NCBI RefSeq assembly: GCF_016924655.1
Contig: NZ_JAFFJU010000001.1
Span: forward strand, 248,001-312,000
Direction: 5' to 3'
Source of the DNA: Sphingomonas arenae
Lineage (GTDB): Bacteria; Pseudomonadota; Alphaproteobacteria; Sphingomonadales; Sphingomonadaceae
Length of the DNA: 64,000 nucleotides
Part shown: positions 7,746-16,356 of the stretch, piece by piece
Position numbering within the stretch: the first letter of the stretch is position 1
Layout of the letters: every line of letters begins with the position of its first letter
The notes under the pieces: model-generated
What the model saw: the letters and a program-made list of their open reading frames with translations, nothing else
Told to the model about the DNA's origin: nothing
Databases searched by the model: none
Position numbers and translations under genes: made by a program

Positions 7746-9173
7746 TCAGGCCTGGTGGATGGCCTTGGTCACCTGGTAGCTCTGGAGACCCTCGACGCCG
7801 CCTTCACTGCCGAACCCGCTATCCTTGATGCCACCGAAGGGCGCGTCCGCGACGGAGATGGCGAAGGTGTTGATCCCCACCATCCCACTCTCGATCGCGT
7901 CGCCTAGCAGGTTGGCCCGGCGGCCGTTCTCCGTGAACACGAAGGCGGCGAGGCCGTAAGGCAGCCGGTTGGCCTGCTCGATCGCCTCGTCGACCGTCGC
8001 GAAGGAGCGCATCAGGGCGAGAGGACCGAACGGCTCGTTGTTCATCGCCTCGGCGTCCAGCGGCACGTCGGCCAGCACGGTCGGCTGGAAGAAGTAGCCG
8101 CCCTCCCCGCGCTCACCACCGGCCAGCACCTTGGCTCCCTTGGCCTTGGCATCTTCGACCAGCCCGGCGATCGCCGGGATGCGGCGCTCGTTGGCAAGCG
8201 GGCCCATGCGCGTGTCTGCTTCGAGGCCGTTGCCGACCTTCAGCGCGCGCGTGCGCTCCGCGAAGCCGCGCTGGAAAGCGTCGTAGATCCCTTCCTGCAC
8301 ATAGAAGCGGGTGGGGCTTACGCACACCTGTCCGGCGTTCCGGAATTTCTGCGGCACCACGGCGTCCAGCGTCTTCTCGAGGTCGCAATCGTCGAAGATC
8401 AGCACCGGAGCGTGACCGCCCAGTTCCATGGTGATGCGCTTCATGCCATCGGCCGCGAGCTTCATCAGGTGTTTGCCCACGGGAATGGACCCGGTGAAGC
8501 TCACCTTGCGGATCACGCGCGACCCGATGAGATGGCGCGAGACCGTGTCCGGAACGCCGTGCACCAGCTGGAAGACCCCGTTGGGAATACCCGCGTCCGC
8601 AAGCGCCCGACCCATGGCGCCCGTGCTTCCAGGTGTTTCCTCGGGCGGCTTGGAAATGACCGAGCAACCAGCCGCCAAAGCTGCGGCCACCTTCTTCGCC
8701 AGAAGGTAGATCGGGAAGTTCCAGGGCGTGAAGGTCGCCGTGGGACCGACCGGCTGCGGGATTACGATCGAGCGCTGACCGGTCGGGCGGACCAGCACGC
8801 GGCCGTAAGCGCGCTTCGCCTCTTCCGCAAAGAAGTCGAACATCTGCGCTGAGCCGATGACTTCTCCGACGGACTCGGCGATCGGCTTGCCCTGCTCCTG
8901 AGTCAGGAGCGCGCCGATCTCCTGGGCACGTTCGCGCAGCAAATCGGCGGTCTTGTGCAGGATCGCCGCGCGCTTTTCGACGTCCGTGGCCCGCCAGAGC
9001 GGCCAGGCGCGGTCCGCCGCACCCAGAGCTTCGTCGAGATCGCCGGTACTGGCCAGCGGCACCTCGGCGATGGTTCCGCCGGTGGCAGGGTTGATAACCG
9101 GCATGGCGTCGCGGTTCTCGCCCGCACGCCAACTACCATCGATGAAGAGCTTGAGGTCTGCTTGATAGGTCAT
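7746..9173 (-). CDS. NAD(P)-dependent aldehyde dehydrogenase, succinate-semialdehyde type
   Basis: Oxidises an aldehyde to the acid in the cytoplasm. The full-length 475-residue protein has every catalytic landmark: Asn152 in PWNFP, Lys175 in SKPPEE, Glu250 in MELGG and the nucleophile Cys284 in GQVCVSP. Overall it looks like the GabD/alpha-ketoglutarate-semialdehyde dehydrogenase branch (FIDGSWRAG start, PFGGIKDSGFGSEGG near the end). No GABA aminotransferase is adjacent, so the substrate remains a guess. It is convergent with the Tad locus. Confidence 0.88.
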   Translation of the reverse strand: MTYQADLKLFIDGSWRAGENRDAMPVINPATGGTIAEVPLASTGDLDEALGAADRAWPLWRATDVEKRAAILHKTADLLRERAQEIGALLTQEQGKPIAESVGEVIGSAQMFDFFAEEAKRAYGRVLVRPTGQRSIVIPQPVGPTATFTPWNFPIYLLAKKVAAALAAGCSVISKPPEETPGSTGAMGRALADAGIPNGVFQLVHGVPDTVSRHLIGSRVIRKVSFTGSIPVGKHLMKLAADGMKRITMELGGHAPVLIFDDCDLEKTLDAVVPQKFRNAGQVCVSPTRFYVQEGIYDAFQRGFAERTRALKVGNGLEADTRMGPLANERRIPAIAGLVEDAKAKGAKVLAGGERGEGGYFFQPTVLADVPLDAEAMNNEPFGPLALMRSFATVDEAIEQANRLPYGLAAFVFTENGRRANLLGDAIESGMVGINTFAISVADAPFGGIKDSGFGSEGGVEGLQSYQVTKAIHQA

Positions 9174-9238
9174 GGCCCCTGCCTACTCCTCTCGCCCTTG
9201 CCCGCCAAGCGGGGTCCGGTTAGGCCGAGCCAGTCCGC

Positions 9239-9313
9239 GTTCACGCTGAGCCTTCGAAGCGTGATCGCCACTCATTGTGACTTCGCGCCCTTCGACAGGC
9301 TTAGGGTGAGCGC
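9239..9313. repeat. Intergenic palindromic (REP-like) repeat
   Basis: Left arm GTTCACGCTGAGCCTTCGAAG (in part, 9239-9259) and right arm CTTCGACAGGCTTAGGGTG (from 9290) are imperfect reverse complements of each other. This arrangement is common between sphingomonad genes. It lies between divergent genes, just upstream of the SCP2 gene. Confidence 0.6.
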
Positions 9314-9331
9314 ACGTAGGAGATCGAGAGA

Positions 9332-9628
9332 ATGACCAAGCAGGAACTCGTCCAGAAGATGCAGGAAAACAGCGCCTACCTGCCGGGCAAGACGGTCAAG
9401 CTCGACTTCGGCGACGAAGGCGCAATCATGCTGGACGGCAAGGCCAACCAGGTTTCCGAGGATAATGGCGCGGCGGATACCACTATCAAAGTCAGCTGGA
9501 CCGACTGGCAGGCCATGGCTGCCGGCCAGCTTGACGGGATGACCGCCTTCATGACCGGCAAGCTCAAGGTCGAGGGCGACATGAGCAATGCGATGCAGCT
9601 TCAGGGCGTACTCGCGAAGCTGCGTTAG
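9332..9628 (+). CDS. SCP2 sterol-binding domain protein
   Basis: Small cytoplasmic protein (98 residues) made of a single SCP2-like domain, which binds hydrophobic ligands such as acyl chains. The family pattern is clear: VKLDFGDEGAIMLDGKA, then TIKVSWTDWQAMAAGQLDG, then MTAFMTGKLKVEGDMSNAMQL. The ATG at 9332 follows AGGAGA. Its position before the CoA-transferase genes suggests a link to acyl or ketone-body metabolism, but that is inference. Confidence 0.9.
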   Translation: MTKQELVQKMQENSAYLPGKTVKLDFGDEGAIMLDGKANQVSEDNGAADTTIKVSWTDWQAMAAGQLDGMTAFMTGKLKVEGDMSNAMQLQGVLAKLR

Positions 9629-9638
9629 ACGCTGTGAC

Positions 9639-9670
9639 AGGCGAAGTTGAACCTACTTTCAAGTTCGCCT
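9639..9670. terminator. Hairpin between the SCP2 gene and the CoA-transferase operon
   Basis: AGGCGAAGTTGAA (9639-9651) pairs with TTCAAGTTCGCCT (9658-9670) with one mismatch and a 6-base loop. No T-run follows. Confidence 0.55.
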
Positions 9671-9692
9671 AACCGCGCCCCGAGGAGGGCTC

Positions 9693-10403
9693 ATGGCCAG
9701 AAAAATCTATCCCGACGCCAAGGCGGCGCTTGATGGTCTGCTGCATGACGGCATGTTCATCGCGGCCGGCGGCTTCGGGCTGTGCGGTATTCCCGAGCGG
9801 CTGATTGACGCTGTGGTAGCGAGCGGGGTCAAGGACCTCACCATCGCCTCAAACAATGCCGGCATCGACAACGAAGGGCTCGGAAAGCTGCTGCGCACGC
9901 GTCAGGTCACGAAGATGATTTCGTCCTACGTCGGTGAGAACAAGGAATTCGAGCGACAATTCCTCTCGGGGGAGCTCGAAGTCGAGTTCTGCCCACAAGG
10001 CACGTTGGCCGAGCGGATGCGAGCCGGGGGTGCGGGCATTCCGGGCTTCTATACAAAGACCGGAGTGGGCACGAAGGTGGCCGAGGGCAAGGAGGTGAAA
10101 AGCTTCGATGGCGAGGACTACATCCTCGAACGCGGCATTCGCGCGGACCTATCGATTATCAAGGGTTGGAAGGCGGACGAGGCCGGCAACCTCGTCTTCC
10201 GCAAGACCGCCCGCAACTTCAATCAGCCGGCAGCAACCTGCGGAAAGATTTGCGTTGCGGAGGTCGAGGAGATCGTGCCTGTTGGCAGTCTCGATCCGGA
10301 CGGTATCCACCTCCCCAGCATCTACGTGAAGCGGCTCATCCTAGGCTCGCCCTACGACAAGAAGATCGAGTTTCGGACCGTTCGCCAGCGGGAGGCTGCA
10401 TAA
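9693..10403 (+). CDS. scoA: 3-oxoacid CoA-transferase subunit A
   Basis: Alpha subunit of succinyl-CoA:3-ketoacid CoA-transferase, which moves CoA from succinyl-CoA to acetoacetate. The 236-residue product has the CoA-transferase family I pattern: [46 protein letters not shown]. It follows CGAGGAGGGC, and its stop overlaps the start of the beta subunit (TAATG), so the subunits are translated together. Confidence 0.93.
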   Translation: MARKIYPDAKAALDGLLHDGMFIAAGGFGLCGIPERLIDAVVASGVKDLTIASNNAGIDNEGLGKLLRTRQVTKMISSYVGENKEFERQFLSGELEVEFCPQGTLAERMRAGGAGIPGFYTKTGVGTKVAEGKEVKSFDGEDYILERGIRADLSIIKGWKADEAGNLVFRKTARNFNQPAATCGKICVAEVEEIVPVGSLDPDGIHLPSIYVKRLILGSPYDKKIEFRTVRQREAA

Positions 10404-11062
10404 TGACCGCCCACGACCACCTTACCAAGGGCTGGACGCGCGACGAGATGGCGGCCCGTGCAGCCAAGGAGCTGCGTGACGGCTTCTATGTGAACCTGGG
10501 CATCGGCATTCCGACTTTAGTCGCGAACCACATCCCAGATGGGCTCGAGGTCACGTTGCAGTCCGAGAACGGAATGCTAGGCATTGGCCCGTTTCCTTAT
10601 GACGACGAGGTCGATCCCGATCTCATCAACGCCGGCAAGCAGACGATCAGCGAACTGGACTCATCGAGCTACTTCAGCTCGGACGCGAGCTTCGCTATGA
10701 TCCGCGGGGGACATATCGATCTCACCGTGCTCGGCGCCATGGAGGTCAGCCAGGGCGGCGACATCGCCAACTGGATGATCCCGGGCAAGATGATCAAGGG
10801 CATGGGTGGCGCCATGGACCTCGTCGCGGGGGTCAAGAAGATCATCGTCGTCATGGAGCATGCCTCCAAGAACGGCGATCCGAAGTTCATTCCGGAATGC
10901 ACTCTGCCCCTCACCGGCAAGAACGTGGTCGACATGATCATCACGGACCTCGCCGTTTTCCAGCGGCCGGATCATCGGAGCCCGTTCAAGCTGATCGAAC
11001 TCGCGCCAGGGGTGACTGCCGACGAGGTGCGGGAGAAAACGACGGCGAAGTACGAAGGGTGA
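10403..11062 (+). CDS. scoB: 3-oxoacid CoA-transferase subunit B
   Basis: Beta subunit (219 residues) carrying the catalytic glutamate, Glu55 in SENGMLG, that forms the CoA thioester intermediate. [10 protein letters not shown] and [15 protein letters not shown] are further family segments. The ATG overlaps the scoA stop codon; the open frame upstream runs antiparallel-free through scoA and is not coding. With scoA it makes a complete enzyme. Confidence 0.94.
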   Translation: MTAHDHLTKGWTRDEMAARAAKELRDGFYVNLGIGIPTLVANHIPDGLEVTLQSENGMLGIGPFPYDDEVDPDLINAGKQTISELDSSSYFSSDASFAMIRGGHIDLTVLGAMEVSQGGDIANWMIPGKMIKGMGGAMDLVAGVKKIIVVMEHASKNGDPKFIPECTLPLTGKNVVDMIITDLAVFQRPDHRSPFKLIELAPGVTADEVREKTTAKYEG

Positions 11063-11067
11063 GGTTT

Positions 11068-11155
11068 CCGTCACCTCGGGCTTGACCCGGGGTCTGCCTG
11101 CCTTCCACTGAGCAGAAGAACAAGGCGGATCCCGGCTCGAGGCCGGGATGACGGA
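11068..11155. repeat. Inverted intergenic repeat
   Basis: CGTCACCTCGGGCTTGACCC near 11070 and GGCTCGAGGCCGGGATGACG ending near 11152 are imperfect reverse complements, flanking an about 40-base centre. This is the CCGGGATGACG-type dispersed repeat seen between genes in many alphaproteobacteria. Confidence 0.5.
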
Positions 11156-11164
11156 GGCCAATCC

Positions 11165-12163
11165 ATGCGCGCACTGCTTTCCCACGAGCCCGGCGGTCCC
11201 GAGACCCTCAAGCTTGCGGACCTTCATGACCCGGTGCCGTCCGCAGGCGAGCTCCTAGTCCGCGTGCATGCGGCAGCCATCAACTACCCCGATGTCCTGA
11301 TCATTGAGGACAAGTACCAGTTGAAACCGCCTCGGCCGTTCGCTCCAGGGGGCGAGATTGCCGGTGAGGTCATCAGCGTCGGTGAAGGAGTGACGGACTG
11401 GAATGTGGGCGACCGCCTGATCGCGGTTCCCGGTTTTGGTGGACTGGTCGAGAAGATCGTCATCCCCGCCAGGAGTGCGTTCCGGCTGCCCGAAAGCCGC
11501 AGCTACACCGAAGGCGCAGCGCTGCTGCTGACCTACGCGACCTCCATTCACGCCCTCTGGGATCGGGGCCGGCTGCAGGCAGGCCAGACCCTGCTGGTGT
11601 TAGGCGCGGCGGGCGGAGTGGGACTGGCGGCCGTTGAACTCGGCAAGGCTCGCGGCGCGCGGGTCATTGCAGCCGTGTCCTCCGAGGAAAAGGCCGAGGC
11701 CGCCCGTAACGCCGGCGCTGACGAGGCCATCGTCTACCCGCGCGGCCCGTTCGATCGAGATGCGCGCAAGGCTCTCGCGGACCTATTCAAGAAAGCGGTG
11801 GGGGCGTCCGGGGCCGACGTCATCTATGACCCGGTGGGTGGCGATTATTCCGAACCTGCCCTGCGTGCGATCGCGTGGGAAGGCCGCTACCTGGTCGTCG
11901 GGTTCCCGGCAGGCATTCCGAGACTCCCGCTCAACCTCACTCTGCTGAAGAGCTGCGACGTGTGCGGGGTTTTCTGGGGGGCCTTCGCAATGCGCGACCC
12001 GGAGGCGAATGCCGCGCATGTCGAGGAGTTGTTCCGGCTCTGGGACGAGGGCAAGATCCAACCGCTCGTCAGCGCCACCTATCCGCTTGAGAAGGCTGGA
12101 GAGGCTATCTCCGCCATGGCCGCCCGTCAGGTGATCGGCAAGCTTGTCGTGGAGATTGCGTAG
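11165..12163 (+). CDS. NADPH:quinone oxidoreductase (zinc-free MDR family)
   Basis: Medium-chain reductase of 332 residues that would reduce quinones or enones with NADPH. It has an N-terminal GroES-like domain (AAINYPDVLIIEDKYQ) and a nucleotide-binding domain with GAAGGVGLAAVELG. The zinc-binding cysteines of alcohol dehydrogenases are absent, as expected for quinone oxidoreductases. The ATG at 11165 is the only good start. It stands alone between a repeat and an outer-membrane protein gene. Confidence 0.9.
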   Translation: MRALLSHEPGGPETLKLADLHDPVPSAGELLVRVHAAAINYPDVLIIEDKYQLKPPRPFAPGGEIAGEVISVGEGVTDWNVGDRLIAVPGFGGLVEKIVIPARSAFRLPESRSYTEGAALLLTYATSIHALWDRGRLQAGQTLLVLGAAGGVGLAAVELGKARGARVIAAVSSEEKAEAARNAGADEAIVYPRGPFDRDARKALADLFKKAVGASGADVIYDPVGGDYSEPALRAIAWEGRYLVVGFPAGIPRLPLNLTLLKSCDVCGVFWGAFAMRDPEANAAHVEELFRLWDEGKIQPLVSATYPLEKAGEAISAMAARQVIGKLVVEIA

Positions 12164-12281
12164 CCCTTTCCAGCTGTTGCCTTTGTGCATCAGTAACCCG
12201 CCAGATGGGTCTGCGGGTGAAACCTTCCATCACCCCTCCCGTTTCGGCGGTGCGGATTTCACATAGAGAAGGGTATCCACC

Positions 12282-13268
12282 ATGCGCAAAATCTTGCTTG
12301 CGGCAGTTGCGAGCGCGGCCATCGCCACGCCAGCACTGGCCCGCGACGGCTCGCCATATTTCGGCGTCGAAGGGGGCATCCTCTTCCCGCGTGACAATGA
12401 TGCGGACGTTTCCGTCGACTATACGACGACCCAGACTCCTGCGACGCCGGCGGGTCCGGCCGGTCCGCTGGACACCACGTACAATGATGCATTCGGCATC
12501 GAGTACAAGCGCGGCCTCGATCTCGATGCGATCGTCGGTTACGACTTCGGCTTGATCCGCCTCGAAGGCGAGCTTGGCTGGAAGCGCGCGAAGCTGGACG
12601 AACTCGGCGTCAGCAGCACCTTTGTCACTGGCCTGAACACCGGCCTTAACTACACCGGTACCGACGCGCTGGTTGCCACCGACTTCGACCTGGATGGTGA
12701 CGTTAAGGTCCTGTCCGGCATGGTCAACGCCCTGCTCGACTTCGGTGACGAGGACGGTCTGTCCTTCTACGCCGGTGCGGGTCTTGGCCGCGCGCGCGTC
12801 AAGGCGCTTGGCGACAAGGACAGCGCCTGGGCGGGCCAGCTGATCGCCGGTGCTCGCTATGCGCTCAGCTCGAACGTGGATTTCGGCCTGAAGTATCGCT
12901 ACTTCCGGACACGCAACCTGAACTTCACGAACGACGGGTTCACGACGCTCACCGGCACACCGCTGACGACGAACGTCGACGTTGGAGGCGTGATCACCCC
13001 GGTGACGCAGACCACCACGGCGGACATCTTCGCGGATGCCGAGCAGAAGTTCCGGTCGCACAGCCTGCTGGCGAGCCTGATCTTCAACTTCGGTGGCACC
13101 GAGGCCGCTCCCCCGCCGCCTCCGCCACCGCCACCCCCGCCGCCGCCGCCTCCGCCGGCTCCGGCAACCCAGACCTGCCCGGATGGCTCGGTTGTGCTGG
13201 CAACGGACACCTGCCCCGTGCCGCCGCCTCCGCCGCCTCCGCCGCCGCCGGCACCTGAGCGCGGCTAA
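12282..13268 (+). CDS. Outer-membrane beta-barrel protein with proline-rich tail
   Basis: A 328-residue protein with a signal peptide (cleavage after ALA, about residue 20), an 8-stranded-type barrel (alternating aromatic strands such as SPYFGVEGGILFPRD and RLEGELGWKR), then two polyproline tracts separated by ATQTCPDGSVVLATDTCPV. In OmpA-family proteins such tracts lead into a peptidoglycan-binding OmpA domain, but this one stops at APERG with none. A strong terminator follows 57 bases later, so the short form looks deliberate rather than a window artefact. ATG at 12282 follows AGAGAAGGG. Confidence 0.85.
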   Translation: MRKILLAAVASAAIATPALARDGSPYFGVEGGILFPRDNDADVSVDYTTTQTPATPAGPAGPLDTTYNDAFGIEYKRGLDLDAIVGYDFGLIRLEGELGWKRAKLDELGVSSTFVTGLNTGLNYTGTDALVATDFDLDGDVKVLSGMVNALLDFGDEDGLSFYAGAGLGRARVKALGDKDSAWAGQLIAGARYALSSNVDFGLKYRYFRTRNLNFTNDGFTTLTGTPLTTNVDVGGVITPVTQTTTADIFADAEQKFRSHSLLASLIFNFGGTEAAPPPPPPPPPPPPPPPPAPATQTCPDGSVVLATDTCPVPPPPPPPPPPAPERG

Positions 13269-13325
13269 CGGTCGGACCGACCATCCCTACCGGCACGTCC
13301 AACGCATGTGGCGTGTCCAACCTTC

Positions 13326-13356
13326 GGCCGGGCGTCTTCGGACGTCCGGCCCTTTT
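13326..13356 (+). terminator. Rho-independent terminator
   Basis: GGCCGGGCGTC-TTCG-GACGTCCGGCC (one mismatch, stable TTCG tetraloop) followed by CTTTTC. It ends the outer-membrane protein transcript. Confidence 0.9.
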
Positions 13357-13422
13357 CGTGCCGTTGCCTCCATGCGAGGCACCGCCTATCTCCGCCCCAA
13401 TCATCATCCGGGGAGCAGAGCC

Positions 13423-13752
13423 ATGACGACCTTCGACGATCGCGAACGCGCATTCGAAACCAAGTTCGCGCACGACGAGGACATGCGGTTCCGGATCACT
13501 GCGCGGCGCAATCGGCTGCTCGGCGAGTGGGCTGCCGGCTTGATGCAGCTCTCGCCTGCCGAAACCGAGGCCTACGCCAAGGACGTGGTCCGGGCCGACT
13601 TCGAGGAAGCCGGGGACGAGGACGTCATTCGCAAGGTGCTCGGCGATCTGACCGGCGCCGGGGTGGACATGGATGAAGCACGTATCCGCGAACAGCTGGG
13701 GCATCGCGAAGTGGAAGCTCGCCGCCAGATCATCGAGGCGACCAACCTCTGA
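13423..13752 (+). CDS. F1-ATPase inhibitor zeta subunit (DUF1476)
   Basis: Small helical protein (109 residues) of the alphaproteobacterial zeta family, which blocks ATP hydrolysis by F1Fo-ATPase. The signature MTTFDDRERAFETKFAHDE then RFRITARRNRLLGEWAA is unmistakable. I start at the ATG at 13423; the long upstream open frame crosses a terminator and the previous gene. The stop overlaps the bolA start (TGATG). Confidence 0.93.
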   Translation: MTTFDDRERAFETKFAHDEDMRFRITARRNRLLGEWAAGLMQLSPAETEAYAKDVVRADFEEAGDEDVIRKVLGDLTGAGVDMDEARIREQLGHREVEARRQIIEATNL

Positions 13753-13991
13753 TGCCCATGCCGGCAACCGAAATCGAACAACTGATCCGCTCCGCCATCC
13801 CGGACGCGGAAGTGACGATCCGAGATTTGGCGGGCGATGGCGATCACTACGCGGCCCGCGTGGTGAGTGCGAGCTTCGCGGGGCTCAGCCGTGTGCGTCA
13901 GCACCAGAAAGTCTACGCAGCACTTGGGGGGCGCATGGGCGGAGAGCTTCATGCACTGCAACTCGAAACCGCAGTGCCGCAAGGAGAGTGA
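13752..13991 (+). CDS. bolA: BolA family protein
   Basis: A 79-residue BolA/IbaG-type protein that typically shares a [2Fe-2S] cluster with a monothiol glutaredoxin. [27 protein letters not shown] holds the conserved His of the cluster-binding helix-turn-helix-like fold. Its start overlaps the zeta-subunit stop and grx4 follows at once, which matches the partnership. Confidence 0.92.
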   Translation: MPMPATEIEQLIRSAIPDAEVTIRDLAGDGDHYAARVVSASFAGLSRVRQHQKVYAALGGRMGGELHALQLETAVPQGE

Positions 13992-13992
13992 A

Positions 13993-14310
13993 GTGAGTGA
14001 TGTGACGGAGCGGCTCGACCAGATCGTCCGCAGCAATGACGTGGTGCTCTTCATGAAGGGCACCGCCCTGTTCCCGCAGTGCGGCTTCTCCAGCCGAGCC
14101 GTGGCCATTCTCGACCATCTCGGCGTGCCGTTCGAGACGGTTGACGTGCTGCAGGATCAGGAGATCCGGCAAGGCATCAAGGAATACTCCGACTGGCCGA
14201 CCATCCCTCAGCTCTATGTGAAGGGTGAGTTCGTCGGCGGCTCGGACATCATGATGGAAATGTTCCAGAACGGCGAGCTGCAGCAGCTTGTCGGCAAGAC
14301 CGAGGCCTGA
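13993..14310 (+). CDS. grxD: Monothiol glutaredoxin Grx4 (CGFS type)
   Basis: Iron-sulfur cluster carrier of 105 residues with the CGFS active site (Cys30 in FPQCGFSS), the [19 protein letters not shown] glutathione-binding region and a typical length for the single-domain class. It starts with GTG at 13993, preceded by AAGGAGAG inside the end of bolA. Together with BolA it likely acts in iron sensing or cluster trafficking. Confidence 0.95.
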   Translation: MSDVTERLDQIVRSNDVVLFMKGTALFPQCGFSSRAVAILDHLGVPFETVDVLQDQEIRQGIKEYSDWPTIPQLYVKGEFVGGSDIMMEMFQNGELQQLVGKTEA

Positions 14311-14334
14311 TCGTCATCGCCAGGATTGGATACG

Positions 14335-14386
14335 AAGAAGGGACGGAGCGCGGGACCAGAAACCGCTGCACCGTCCCTTCTTGTTT
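14335..14386 (+). terminator. Rho-independent terminator after grxD
   Basis: AAGAAGGGACGG (14335-14346) and CCGTCCCTTCTT (14371-14382) form a perfect 12-bp stem, followed by GTTTGG; the loop contains a second small stem. Confidence 0.85.
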
Positions 14387-14569
14387 GGCGTGGAACCAAA
14401 GTGGACGCCATCAGAGTAGCACGCGTCGTGCCAAACTCGAGAGAACGTTAGAAAACCGCCAATTCTCTGATTTGAGTTCGCATGATCTGTCTCGGCAGTG
14501 TCAGTTTTCCCGACAGATCGTGCGGTTGAGGGTTTACGGCACTTCGGCCGCGCTCGACGGTTTGCACGC

Positions 14570-15826
14570 ATGATGCTGAAGCCAGCTTTTCCCTTGGATC
14601 ATAGCCCCGAACGCCTGTTCTGCGACCTGACGCAGAGCTGGTCAGCCGTCGGCGGTGGTGTGGGTACCTATCTCCGCCGAAAGCGGGCCCACATTCTGGA
14701 GAATACTTCGCATCGGCACCTGATGATCTTGCCCGGGACGCAGGATCGCATCGAAGAGGATGGTCGCGCGATCACCGCCTGGGTCCGGTCGCCGAACGTT
14801 CCGTTCAGCCCGAACTACCGCCTCCTCCTCCGCAATGGAGCCGTTCGACGCGTGCTGGGCCAGTTCATGCCGGACGTGATCGAATGCCAGGACGCCTACA
14901 ACCTGCCATGGGCGGCCTTGGGCCACCGCGAGCAGCATCCCCATACCGCCCTGGTCGCAGGCTACATGACCGACTTTCCGACGGTTTACGTCGAACGGCC
15001 GTTCCAGAAAGTGGTCGGGCGGGCGGCAGCACGGGCCGCGGGACGTCTGTGCTACCGCTATTGCGGAAATCTCTACCGCCAGTTCGACGCGGTCTATGCT
15101 TTGTCCAATTACGGCGGAGGCAACACGCTTCGCGGGCTCGGCGTCGAGAATGTCTTCATCCTTCCGCTCGGTGTGGAGATGGGGGACTTCTCTCCGTCCC
15201 TGAGGGACTGGGAACTGCGCCGCTCGCTGGGGGTCGGCGATGATCAGCCGCTCCTGATCTACGTGGGCCGACTCGACATCGAGAAACGTCCCGACATCGT
15301 GGTCGAGGCGCTGCGGCAGTTGCCGTCCGAACTCGGGGCGAAGCTGGTGGTGTTGGGAGACGGCCCGTTCCGCCAGCAATTTGAGGCTCTCAAGGATTCC
15401 AGGATTATCACCCCCGGATTCGTAAACGACCGCCCAACACTCGCCCGGTGGCTCGCCAGCAGCGACATCTACGTGTCCGCCATGCCGAACGAGACCTTCG
15501 GGGTCTCGGTCATCGAGGCACAGGCCTCCGGTCTTCCGGTCGTGGGCGTTGCTGCCGGAGCAATGCTGGAGCGTGTCTTGCCTGGGATGGGTCGCTTGGG
15601 ACCTGTGGGGGATAGTACGGCAATGGCAGCCAACATCCTGGAGGTCTGGCGCGGTGACCATCGCGCGATGGGAGAAGCTGGGCGGGATTATGTCGCGGGC
15701 GAGTTCACGTGGCGCCACAGCATGGACGTTCTGTTTGGGAACGTGATCCCTGCAGCTATGGCTCGCCGGCATGGTCATGAAACGATTGCGGCGACACCAG
15801 CAACTGCACCGCTGGCTGCCGCCTGA
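14570..15826 (+). CDS. Glycosyltransferase family 4
   Basis: GT-B fold sugar transferase of 418 residues. The N-terminal half has the acceptor-side GGGVGTYL loop. The C-terminal half has the donor-binding pattern: LPLGVEMGDFSPS, LLIYVGRLDIEKRPDIVVEAL, GDGPFRQQFE and NETFGVSVIEAQASGLPVVG, where the E-x7-E arrangement contacts the nucleotide sugar. This resembles mannosyl- or glucosyl-transferases of envelope glycan synthesis. I chose ATG 14570 (a second ATG follows directly). No other polysaccharide genes are adjacent. Confidence 0.88.
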   Translation: MMLKPAFPLDHSPERLFCDLTQSWSAVGGGVGTYLRRKRAHILENTSHRHLMILPGTQDRIEEDGRAITAWVRSPNVPFSPNYRLLLRNGAVRRVLGQFMPDVIECQDAYNLPWAALGHREQHPHTALVAGYMTDFPTVYVERPFQKVVGRAAARAAGRLCYRYCGNLYRQFDAVYALSNYGGGNTLRGLGVENVFILPLGVEMGDFSPSLRDWELRRSLGVGDDQPLLIYVGRLDIEKRPDIVVEALRQLPSELGAKLVVLGDGPFRQQFEALKDSRIITPGFVNDRPTLARWLASSDIYVSAMPNETFGVSVIEAQASGLPVVGVAAGAMLERVLPGMGRLGPVGDSTAMAANILEVWRGDHRAMGEAGRDYVAGEFTWRHSMDVLFGNVIPAAMARRHGHETIAATPATAPLAAA

Positions 15827-15899
15827 CGAGAGCCGTTCAGCCGCGGTTTAGATCGCGGGCGGCACCTCTGCGCTGACGCGACGCATCGAGGAGGGCAGC

Positions 15900-16319
15900 A
15901 TGCTTCATCTGTTGGTAGCCATGGCCATGGCAGCGCAGGAGGTTCCGACCCCGCCTGTTCCGCCCGTGCCTGAAGCCCCGCTTGCTGGAGAGGGGCCGAA
16001 GACAACCATCGTCGAGATCCACCGCGTCGACGGTTCTAACGGCAAGACCTCGCCACTGCCGCCAGCTCGAAGCCGCCCGGTCACCTGCGAGGGTCATAAG
16101 TTCGAGTTCACCGCCGCCAGCGGCGACGATCCGGCGAAGCGGCACAAGAGTCGCATCGTCCTGTGCAGCGAGAAAGGTGCCAGCAACGCACGCATCATTG
16201 CCATGCTCGAAGACGCGGCCCGCAGGCTGGAGAGCAACGAGCAACTTCCAGCGGCGAACCGTGACAAGATCGTGTCGGACATCCGGGCCAAGGCCGCGGA
16301 GCTGAAGAGCCGAAGCTGA
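15900..16319 (+). CDS. Small secreted hypothetical protein
   Basis: The 139-residue product opens with a short hydrophobic segment (MLHLLVAMAMAAQ) followed by a proline-rich linker, so it is probably exported. The rest has two cysteines (VTCEGHKF and RIVLCSEKG), which could form a disulfide, and a charged helical C-terminus. I recognise no named domain. It follows GAGGAGGGCAGC and precedes the MBL-fold gene. Confidence 0.65.
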   Translation: MLHLLVAMAMAAQEVPTPPVPPVPEAPLAGEGPKTTIVEIHRVDGSNGKTSPLPPARSRPVTCEGHKFEFTAASGDDPAKRHKSRIVLCSEKGASNARIIAMLEDAARRLESNEQLPAANRDKIVSDIRAKAAELKSRS

Positions 16320-16356
16320 CTTTGCCTCACCTGTGTGTCCGTGGCAGGGCAGGGTC

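Noticed and set aside
13093-13260. Polyproline codon tract as a simple-sequence or CRISPR-like array
   Set aside because: The repeats are in-frame CCG/CCA/CCC codons of the outer-membrane protein; there are no spacers. No CRISPR array was seen anywhere in the window.
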